From: an uncultured Verrucomicrobiota bacterium
Lineage (GTDB): Bacteria > Verrucomicrobiota > Kiritimatiellia > RFP12 > UBA3636
Reading direction: 5' to 3'
NCBI GenBank assembly: GCA_946612175.1
Contig: CAMOEO010000125.1
Span: 1-8,243 of the forward strand
Length of the DNA: 8,243 nt
In this document: one piece after another, positions 1 through 5,143 of the stretch
How positions within the stretch are numbered: position 1 is the first letter of the stretch
Layout of the letters: each line of letters starts with the position of its first letter
Notes under the pieces: model-generated
What the model was told of the DNA's origin: nothing
Database searches by the model: none
Seen by the model: only the letters and a program-made list of their open reading frames with translations
Made by a program: the position numbers and the translations under genes

Positions 1-72
1 GAGAGCGCCCAGAAGGAGCGCCTCGGCGCCACCTCCTTCGACCGCCCCGACCGCCGCCCGATGGGCTTCTAG
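1..72 (+). CDS. 3' end of an unidentified gene (partial)
   Basis: This is the last 23 codons of a gene that enters from the left edge, ending at TAG 70-72. The frame reads without interruption from base 1, and every one of the 23 codons ends in G or C. That matches the strong third-position bias of the other genes and separates this frame from the other open frames here. The visible tail is hydrophilic, rich in Arg and Asp, and ends in Met-Gly-Phe. It is too short to name. It converges with the minus-strand gene end at 81, with 8 bases between the two stops, as expected for an old convergent gene pair. Confidence 0.6.
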   Translation, partial: ESAQKERLGATSFDRPDRRPMGF

Positions 73-80
73 CGCGCGGA

Positions 81-164
81 CTACAGGCCCAGCAGCAGAC
101 GGAACGGGACGATCGCGTCGAAGTATCCGTCCGCCTCGACGACCGGCGCGAGGGTTCCCTCGCG
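81..164 (-). pseudogene. Truncated C-terminal remnant of a minus-strand gene
   Basis: On the minus strand, 27 codons read from 164 down to a TAG stop at 83-81. The encoded tail is TLAPVVEADGYFDAIVPFRL followed by LLGL. By hand count, 24 of 27 codons end in G or C, so this looks like real coding sequence. Going upstream, the next codon (167-165) is TGA and there is no start codon, so the gene is broken. The break coincides with the start of the repeat cluster at about 170. The simplest reading is that the repeat DNA, or a larger block including the operon, inserted into or replaced the front of this gene. The family is not recognised. The missing front part is not visible in the window. Confidence 0.5.
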
Positions 165-169
165 TCAAG

Positions 170-321
170 AAAAAAGTGCACCTAATTGCATATCTCGCAT
201 TTACGTGCACTTTTCGTCCCGCTGAAAAAAAAGTGCACCTAATCTGCAAAATCGCAATTAGGGGACTCAATTTTCCGCCCGGAATTTTGTCCCCTGTTTT
301 GAGAAATCGCGATTAGGGGAC
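170..321. repeat. Cluster of short direct and inverted repeats, REP-like
   Basis: AAAAAAGTGCACCTAAT occurs perfectly twice (170-186 and 227-243), 57 bases apart. AAAAGTGCAC at 172-181 also pairs with its inverse GTGCACTTTT at 205-214. CCTAAT (238-243) pairs with ATTAGG (257-262). A second unit, AATCGCAATTAGGGGAC (250-266), recurs at 305-321 with one mismatch. GGGGAC (261-266) pairs with GTCCCC (289-294), with a smaller TTCC/GGAA stem inside. The cluster is much richer in A and T than the genes around it and has no credible reading frame. Mixed direct and inverted short palindromic units are typical of REP/RAYT-type or small non-autonomous elements. No transposase is present in the window, so the element type is inferred. 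Confidence 0.6.
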
Positions 322-353
322 GCCGCTCGCAAGGCCTGCGGACCGTGCCGCGG

Positions 354-398
354 GGCAAGCGCTTGCTAGATTTTCCGCTTGCCGACGGAGCATGCTCC
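354..398. promoter_or_regulatory. Dense dyads upstream of the operon, candidate operators
   Basis: GCAAGCGCTTGC at 355-366 is a perfect 12-base palindrome. Its half-site recurs: GGCAAGCG (354-361) is the exact inverse of CGCTTGCC (376-383), and CGCTTGC appears directly at 360-366 and 376-382. A second perfect palindrome, GGAGCATGCTCC, lies at 387-398. These dyads sit 95 to 140 bases before the first gene and overlap the only promoter candidate I can see. That arrangement suits binding by a dimeric regulator. The regulator is unknown; the sigma-like protein or the PemK-like protein of the operon are possibilities only. Confidence 0.4.
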
Positions 399-408
399 AT
401 GGTAGGAT
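379..408 (+). promoter_or_regulatory. Weak sigma-70-type promoter candidate
   Basis: TTGCCG (379-384) and TAGGAT (403-408) each match the sigma-70 consensus at four of six bases, with an 18-base spacer. Transcription would start near 415, just before the hairpin at 418-457, leaving a 5' leader of about 80 bases. The -35 candidate overlaps the CGCTTGCC half-site and the spacer contains the GGAGCATGCTCC palindrome, so a bound regulator could block it. The match is poor. If the operon uses its own sigma-like factor, the true promoter could look different. Confidence 0.2.
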
Positions 409-417
409 TATCGCCAG

Positions 418-457
418 TCGAAGAATTCCGGAGGAGAGCCTCCTTCGGAATTCTCGA
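418..457 (+). promoter_or_regulatory. Long imperfect hairpin in the operon leader
   Basis: The stem is built from TCGA (418-421)/TCGA (454-457), GAATTCC (423-429)/GGAATTC (447-453) and GGAGG (430-434)/CCTCC (439-443). It has a 1-base bulge on the 5' side, a 3-base bulge on the 3' side and a 4-base AGAG loop. The inner stem contains a GGAGG run, but it is about 60 bases from the first start codon and so is not its ribosome site. No T-run follows, so it is not an intrinsic terminator of the usual kind. It could be an operator dyad at the DNA level, an RNA element in the 5' leader, or a repeat remnant. Confidence 0.4.
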
Positions 458-492
458 CACGGCGATTCGAACCCTTCGAAAACACGGTTGAA

Positions 493-921
493 ATGGAATT
501 CAAGGAACGTTTTCTGCAGATGATGCTGCTGTGCGCGGACATGTCACGCGGCACGCTCTGGCGCGTCGAGGAGCCCGTCTGGATCCGCAACATCGCGAAC
601 TATGTGGACAAGGACCGGACGTACCATGTGGGACTCTCCATCCGCAAACGGCCTGTCCGGTCCGTGGCGGACATGATCCCGATGCTGATCGGAACGAGCC
701 GGCGCGGTCCGGCTTCCGCTTTCCAAGCGACGAGATGCTTCGATGATCCAAACAAACCGATGACGTTCTTCCGCTTGCGCCCGTACCAGATTCCCCTGTC
801 GGACGCATACGATGAGAAACGCGGCGTCATGATCAAGCCGAATCCGCCGAAACATCGGCTGGATCCGGACGAACTCGTCCGTCTCGACGCCATGCTCGCC
901 GCGAAAGGAGCCGCCTCGTGA
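493..921 (+). CDS. Small protein with PemK/MazF-like outline
   Basis: First gene of the operon, 142 aa, soluble, with no signal peptide or membrane segment. The pattern recalls the SH3-like PemK/MazF family. RGTLWRVEEP (19-28) is placed like the first strand of MazF. A beta-rich stretch follows (YHVGLSI, 45-50; MIPMLIGTS, 61-69; FFRLRPYQIP, 92-101). The tail HRLDPDELVRLDAML (121-135) resembles the closing helix of MazF toxins. No catalytic residues can be assigned with confidence, and no antitoxin gene precedes it, so a free toxin is not implied. It may instead be a binding or regulatory module for the next gene. Its stop overlaps the next start by four bases (GTGA, 918-921), implying translational coupling. 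No clear ribosome site precedes ATG 493. ATG 541, which would begin MSRGTLWRV as in many MazF proteins, is an alternative start. Confidence 0.6.
   Translation: MEFKERFLQMMLLCADMSRGTLWRVEEPVWIRNIANYVDKDRTYHVGLSIRKRPVRSVADMIPMLIGTSRRGPASAFQATRCFDDPNKPMTFFRLRPYQIPLSDAYDEKRGVMIKPNPPKHRLDPDELVRLDAMLAAKGAAS
904..910 (+). promoter_or_regulatory. Ribosome binding site deciding the GTG start at 918
   Basis: AAAGGAG lies 7 bases before GTG 918, within the last codons of the first gene. It is the best Shine-Dalgarno match in the operon and supports the rare GTG start for the sigma-like gene. Confidence 0.65.
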
Positions 922-1883
922 ACAAAACGACGACCGGTGCCGGCGAAACGCCGGAGCAGCTCGCGAAGAACGCGGCGGAGCTCGCGGCGTGGAACCAGTT
1001 CTACGAGACGTGCAGCTTCTTCCGCTGCGACGAGGACAACTGCCTTCTCCTCTGCAGGACGTTGATCGAGTACTTCCGAAGAGACGTCTACGGATCCTTC
1101 CCGAATCTGGAGGGACGGTTCGACGATCCCGGATTCGAGGGGGACTTCGCCCATTTTCTGGAAGGCGAGATGGAGAGCCACAGGCTGAGGCCGGAGACCG
1201 AGGAAAAAACGGAGCTCTCCGACGCGGCCGGCCGAAAGCGCTACAAGGACTACGTCTGGACGTGCGCGCGGAATCAGCCGGACGCTCCGCTGAAGGCGAT
1301 CCGCGGCCTGATGCTGACCGGGCAGAACTCCATTCTTCACTCCGCGATGGAGCATTTTCTCCGGGAGGAGGTCTCGATCGTCGACATCTGTTCCGGCATC
1401 CCCGGCGCCAGAGTCGCCGACTTCGTCCAGATCGATGGCAATGACGACGAGGAGGTCTCGCTCCTGGATCGGGAGAAGGAGGTCGCGACGCCGGAAGGGC
1501 GGCCGTACTCCGTCAACCGGTGGATCGAGGAGCCGGAATTGACGCAGAAGGAGAAGTCCGAATTCCGACGCGCCATGCTGGAGACGTTCTCCAAAAAAGA
1601 ACTGGCCATCTACCTTTCTTCTTTCGCCCGGATGATGTCACACCCGACGCTCTGCCGCGCCTGCGGCGTGGGAAAGTCCAGGATCGACGTCGTCTGGAAG
1701 ACGGAGATCGTCGGGAAGAAGTTCCGCCGTCTGTTCGAGTCCGATCTTCCCGTCGATTTCGACACGCCGGACGCGCTTCGGCTGCTGCGGACGATCGCCG
1801 AGAAGGAACTGGCGGAGGATCCGAATTTCAAGGAATTCCTGGATGCCTATCGAACAAAAATCGAGGCCGGGGTGGAAAAGTGA
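918..1883 (+). CDS. Divergent sigma-70-like factor
   Basis: A 321-aa soluble protein. Residues about 22-150 are helical and contain GRKRYKDYVWTCARNQ (105-120) followed by helices to MEHFLREE (144-151), a layout like sigma region 2. A poorly ordered acidic and charged stretch follows (170-215). Residues about 215-275 (LETFSKKELAIYLSSFARMM, then LCRACGVGKSRIDVVWK) read like sigma region 4, with a helix-turn-helix around CGVGKSRIDVVW. If correct, it would bind core RNA polymerase and direct transcription of particular promoters. It is longer than a typical ECF sigma (about 180-200 aa) and too diverged for a confident assignment. A plain helix-turn-helix regulator is the main alternative. The GTG start is supported by AAAGGAG and by four-base overlap with the upstream gene. 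The 46-base gap to the next gene suggests the same transcript. Confidence 0.5.
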   Translation: MNKTTTGAGETPEQLAKNAAELAAWNQFYETCSFFRCDEDNCLLLCRTLIEYFRRDVYGSFPNLEGRFDDPGFEGDFAHFLEGEMESHRLRPETEEKTELSDAAGRKRYKDYVWTCARNQPDAPLKAIRGLMLTGQNSILHSAMEHFLREEVSIVDICSGIPGARVADFVQIDGNDDEEVSLLDREKEVATPEGRPYSVNRWIEEPELTQKEKSEFRRAMLETFSKKELAIYLSSFARMMSHPTLCRACGVGKSRIDVVWKTEIVGKKFRRLFESDLPVDFDTPDALRLLRTIAEKELAEDPNFKEFLDAYRTKIEAGVEK

Positions 1884-1915
1884 GCCCTTCGACGTTTATC
1901 AGAACCGAAAACCGC

Positions 1916-1921
1916 GAAGGA
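1916..1921 (+). promoter_or_regulatory. Ribosome binding site deciding the start at 1930
   Basis: GAAGGA lies 8 bases before ATG 1930 and favours this start over the in-frame ATG 1843, which lies inside the end of the sigma-like gene and has no such site. Confidence 0.5.
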
Positions 1922-1929
1922 ACCGAAGC

Positions 1930-2919
1930 ATGAAGACGAATCCGATGTCCCCTGAACGGAAGAGGCTGACGAAATCCTTTTTCGTCGCCTGGTTGCTTGA
2001 CCGCAAGCTGGCGAAAGTCGCGACGGACGAGCAGGACGGGCCGAACGACGCCGTTCCCGCCGGCGCGGCGCTCGCCGAGCCGCGCGACTTTTCATCCGAA
2101 GCCCCCGCGCCGGGACAGATCCGCGTCCTGTCGCAGACCGAGACCCTGACCTATGCCGCCGTCCTGGCGCGATGGGACGAATGGTCGTTCCTGATCGCAC
2201 CGTTCTCCCGCTTCGAGGACCCCGCCACGGACGAGGAGCTGAAGACGGCGTTCCAGGGCGGACTTCGGATGGACGTCCTCCAGATCTGGAATGCCCGCAC
2301 CGCGATGTCGGCGACGCTCCAAAAAAGCTGGCTTGTCGGGACGCTCCCCGAACAGGATCTTGACGACGCGTTCCTTCTCTGGAAGTGGTCGATTGGCGAC
2401 GTGGCGGAGCTGCCCGAACGAATCTCCGAACGGACCGGTGTCCCAATCTACCGCACGGACGACCCCCGCTTGGAATATCGCCGCGAAGCGCTCGAGAACT
2501 TCGCCGCATTCGATGCCGAGGACGACGCCAACGCGAAGTGGGCAGAGATGCTCGGCGAATGGCTGCACGGCAAGGACAAGTCTCCCGTAAACGGCTGGAT
2601 CTCCGTTGGAGACGAGGAACGCATCGCCGCAGCATCCGAACGGCCGAACGAGTTTCTCTTGTATCGCGTAGTCGGTAAGGGCGTTCTTCTTTCGGTCGAA
2701 CGATCCCGTTCTTCAGGCGAGCTTGTTCTTTCGGTTTTGGACGAAAGTACCGAGAAGCCATCCCCGGCTCTTGACGGCTTCTTCGTTCTTGTTGATTCCG
2801 AAACGGATCCGATTATCGTCCAAGGTTCCATCGCTCGAGTTCCCATTTCGTCCAAACTCGAAGGCGTCCGGCTCGTTGATCCACAGGGAGACGCCATCTC
2901 GCTCGAGAAGCTTTCCTGA
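1930..2919 (+). CDS. Unknown protein with beta-rich C-terminus, possible sigma partner
   Basis: A 329-aa soluble protein not assigned to a family. Residues 15-190 look like one domain: SFFVAWLLDRKLAK (16-29), a polar linker, then GQIRVL (62-67), YAAVLARWDEWSFLIAPFSR (75-94) and PATDEELK (98-105), followed by helices with WNART (120-124) and KSWLVGTLPEQDLDDAF (132-148). The GQIRVL...YAAVL...FLIAPFS pattern suggests a small beta barrel, loosely like the PemK-like protein at the operon start. Residues about 240-329 are alternating beta strands ending near GVRLVDPQGDAISL, like an immunoglobulin or regulatory-type beta sandwich. Sitting between a sigma-like factor and a protease gene, it is a candidate anti-sigma or protease substrate; this is inference only. 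Codon usage changes sharply near 2641: 38 of 80 codons end in A/T there, against 6 of 40 at 2041-2160. The start at 1930 is chosen on its GAAGGA site. Confidence 0.7.
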   Translation: MKTNPMSPERKRLTKSFFVAWLLDRKLAKVATDEQDGPNDAVPAGAALAEPRDFSSEAPAPGQIRVLSQTETLTYAAVLARWDEWSFLIAPFSRFEDPATDEELKTAFQGGLRMDVLQIWNARTAMSATLQKSWLVGTLPEQDLDDAFLLWKWSIGDVAELPERISERTGVPIYRTDDPRLEYRREALENFAAFDAEDDANAKWAEMLGEWLHGKDKSPVNGWISVGDEERIAAASERPNEFLLYRVVGKGVLLSVERSRSSGELVLSVLDESTEKPSPALDGFFVLVDSETDPIIVQGSIARVPISSKLEGVRLVDPQGDAISLEKLS

Positions 2920-2933
2920 TCGGCCCCGCTCCT

Positions 2934-5051
2934 ATGAATCCCCTCGGCGTTCTGTCCTTCACAAGATCGGTGGCGGCGGCACCGTCGGTCGGCGTCTTCT
3001 TTCCCGACGAAACGGTGCTGGCCGTGCTCGAAGGCCCGGGACGGACGTCCGAATCGGAGGCCGCCGCGCTTGCGGAGCTGCTCGTTCGCTTCTTCTTTCG
3101 GCGGGAAAAGGACCTCTCCATCCGAAACATCCTTGAATCCAGGCTGGGGTCTCCCCTTCTTGAGGCCTTCGCCTGTGCGGCGAATCGGCTGGAGCAGAAG
3201 CCCCGCGACTATGTTCCGGAACGGGCTCTCGAAACGGTGCTCCGCGGGGCGGCACCCGACGTTCTCCGTTCCGCGATCCGGAAGCGCCTGCAACCCGTGC
3301 TGGAGGCCGACGGCTTCGTACCCGTGATTCTTCCGGAGTCGTGGGGAGGAGGCGCGAGGCTTCTTCCGTTCTCGTTCCGTCCCGGACAACCGTTCTCCGT
3401 CATCGACGAAACGGGTTCCGTCATTTCCGGGTGGACCGGACCGATGCGGAGGCTTGCGTCCATCGCGCGGACGATGGACCGTTCCATCTGCGTCTCGATC
3501 CGGCTTTCGGCGGTTCCGCCTTGCCGATCCGGGGAAGCCGCACTGGGCGGAGACAGTCATCTGCTGCCGGTCCTGATGGCCTGGTGGAGGAAAACGAACG
3601 AACTGCCCCCCTACAACGTCTTCCGTTTCTTCGCGACGGGCTCCATTGACGATTCGGGCCGGCTCCAGCCAGTGGACTGGCGTCCGAAGTTCGAGATCGT
3701 TCGGAATCGCATCCCCAGCGGTGAGATTCTTGTTCCGGGCGACGCCCGCGCCGAGCCCGGCCTCCTTCCCATCCGTCCGGGGCAGTCGGCCGTCGAGGCC
3801 CTGGACGCGGAAATCCGTCCGCTGGCCGAGGAGCGATTCGCCGCCGACTGGCAGTATGCCGTTCGCCGAATGGGAGGCCGTGGGCTCGCCGTCGAAATCG
3901 GCATCCGCCGATATGGTCGCTGGGACGCCGCCATCGCCCGGCTCAAGGGACTTCTCCCCCGACTTTCGGAGGCGGACGATCCTGACAAGCGGGCCGCGCT
4001 CCTGATGCTTCTCGGCGAGGCCTGCTGCCATGCCGGACGAACCGAAGAGGCGCTCGACTACAACCGCAGGGCACGGGACCTTGCGTCGCGTCTGGACGGC
4101 TTCGCCGCCCAGATGATCCGGCTCGACATCGAGCAGATCGTATCCCTGAACGACCGGGAGGACTTCGGAAGAATCCCGGAACTGGCCAACGATCTCTCGT
4201 CCCGACTTGAAGCGCCGGGCGACTCCATCGACTCGATGGTCCTTGACGATCTTCGGATGCGGTTCCACGGAACGATGGGCCAGGCCCACGCCTATGGGTT
4301 CCTTGCCCGCGTCCCGGCGTTTTCGAAGGAGGCTTCGCTGGACCATTTCCAGAAGGCCGTCGCCCTCGCGAAGCGCTGCCGCGAGCGAGCCATCGGGGCC
4401 TCGTCGAACCCCGAAGCCGATCCGACCGTCGCCGAACGTACGGCGGAGGTCTGCCACGACGTCAACTATGTCCATCTGTGGCATGCGTTGTTCCGCCCCG
4501 AGGAAACGAGGGATGCCTGGGACGAAGCGGTCAACTGGCGCCAACGGCTTCCGGACGGCGGCGGAGAGGCGGCGAAGAACCGGAGCCATCTGGTCCGGCA
4601 GCAGGGGCTCGCTGAGTATCGCAGGCTGCTGGAGGAGCCCGGTTCGCCGCCGCGACTCGATGGTTCGGCGGACGAGGACGACTTCCGGTCCCTCATTGAG
4701 GATGACAAGGCCGAGTTCTGGCTTCGCGCGACTACGGAGAAATACCTTGGCGCCATTCTCGCTGCCCGCGGCCGCCGCGCCGAGGCGTTGGACCTCTTCC
4801 GGGAGGCCGACCGGCGCATCCGCGATAACCCGTGGCACAGTCCCGTCCTCAACACGATCCGCCTCTCGATTCTCGCGGAGGCGTTCCGCAGTCTCCGGAA
4901 CGCGCCCGAACAACCCTTCTGTTCCGCCGCAGCTTCCTTCCGCGACGAAGCGCTCCGTCTCTGCTCCGACCTCGACCGTTCCGCCACCTGGCGAGCCTGG
5001 CTCGAATCCCCCGAATCCGCCCCCTTCCCCGGCCTTTCCTACTGGTACTGA
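2934..5051 (+). CDS. Lon-type (S16) protease domain fused to TPR repeats, no ATPase
   Basis: A 705-aa soluble protein. Residues 1-175 are helical and then beta, and unrecognised. Residues about 180-295 resemble the Lon proteolytic domain. The strand SICVSIRLSAVPP (184-196) leads to GGDSHLLPVLMAWW (205-218), aligning with the Lon GPSAG segment, then FFATGSIDDSGRLQPVDWRP (232-251) with K252, aligning with the Lon TGEI...G.vlPiGG.keK segment, and EILVPGD (264-270). Ser208 and Lys252 are 44 residues apart, against 43 for the Ser679/Lys722 dyad of E. coli Lon. No Walker A or B motif precedes the domain. Residues about 325-680 are helical with TPR-like units, clearest at LLMLLGEACCHAGRTEEALD (356-375) and EKYLGAILAARGRRAEALDL (602-621). 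It probably acts as a regulated protease in the cytoplasm. It starts 14 bases after the preceding gene, with no clear ribosome site. The active-site surroundings differ from Lon, so activity is not certain. Confidence 0.75.
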   Translation: MNPLGVLSFTRSVAAAPSVGVFFPDETVLAVLEGPGRTSESEAAALAELLVRFFFRREKDLSIRNILESRLGSPLLEAFACAANRLEQKPRDYVPERALETVLRGAAPDVLRSAIRKRLQPVLEADGFVPVILPESWGGGARLLPFSFRPGQPFSVIDETGSVISGWTGPMRRLASIARTMDRSICVSIRLSAVPPCRSGEAALGGDSHLLPVLMAWWRKTNELPPYNVFRFFATGSIDDSGRLQPVDWRPKFEIVRNRIPSGEILVPGDARAEPGLLPIRPGQSAVEALDAEIRPLAEERFAADWQYAVRRMGGRGLAVEIGIRRYGRWDAAIARLKGLLPRLSEADDPDKRAALLMLLGEACCHAGRTEEALDYNRRARDLASRLDGFAAQMIRLDIEQIVSLNDREDFGRIPELANDLSSRLEAPGDSIDSMVLDDLRMRFHGTMGQAHAYGFLARVPAFSKEASLDHFQKAVALAKRCRERAIGASSNPEADPTVAERTAEVCHDVNYVHLWHALFRPEETRDAWDEAVNWRQRLPDGGGEAAKNRSHLVRQQGLAEYRRLLEEPGSPPRLDGSADEDDFRSLIEDDKAEFWLRATTEKYLGAILAARGRRAEALDLFREADRRIRDNPWHSPVLNTIRLSILAEAFRSLRNAPEQPFCSAAASFRDEALRLCSDLDRSATWRAWLESPESAPFPGLSYWY

Positions 5052-5143
5052 CAATCCGATGGAAAACCGGACGAACCGTCCCTTATGGAAGATGTCGGGG
5101 CTCATCCCTCCATCCAAGAAACACGAAACGGACAAACCTTCCC
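5052..5143 (+). other. Largest gap inside the operon (92 bases)
   Basis: No gene, convincing promoter or terminator is seen here. There is a small stem GGACG (5069-5073)/CGTCC (5077-5081) with a 3-base loop. No Shine-Dalgarno sequence lies before ATG 5144; the upstream bases are A- and C-rich. The continuous strand direction suggests that the last gene is on the same transcript. Confidence 0.4.

Noticed and set aside
462..480. tRNA-like T-loop (TTCGAA with flanking C) and a possible tRNA attachment site
   Set aside because: On the minus strand GGGTTCGAATC resembles a T-loop, but the flanking bases do not form the T-stem and no other tRNA arm is present. TTCGAA simply occurs twice, 3 bases apart.
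1843..1929. Earlier start for the third gene at ATG 1843
   Set aside because: It lies within the end of the sigma-like gene and lacks a ribosome site, whereas ATG 1930 has GAAGGA at a good distance.
2448..5135. Very long minus-strand open frame (895 codons)
   Set aside because: It runs antisense to the gene with Lon-like and TPR motifs and to the end of the gene before it. Long antisense frames are expected in GC-rich DNA, and its translation shows no domain pattern.
4832..5143. N-terminal extension of the last gene by 104 codons
   Set aside because: The extension overlaps the end of the Lon-like gene, is Arg- and Pro-rich, and the LOTUS-like domain begins directly after ATG 5144.
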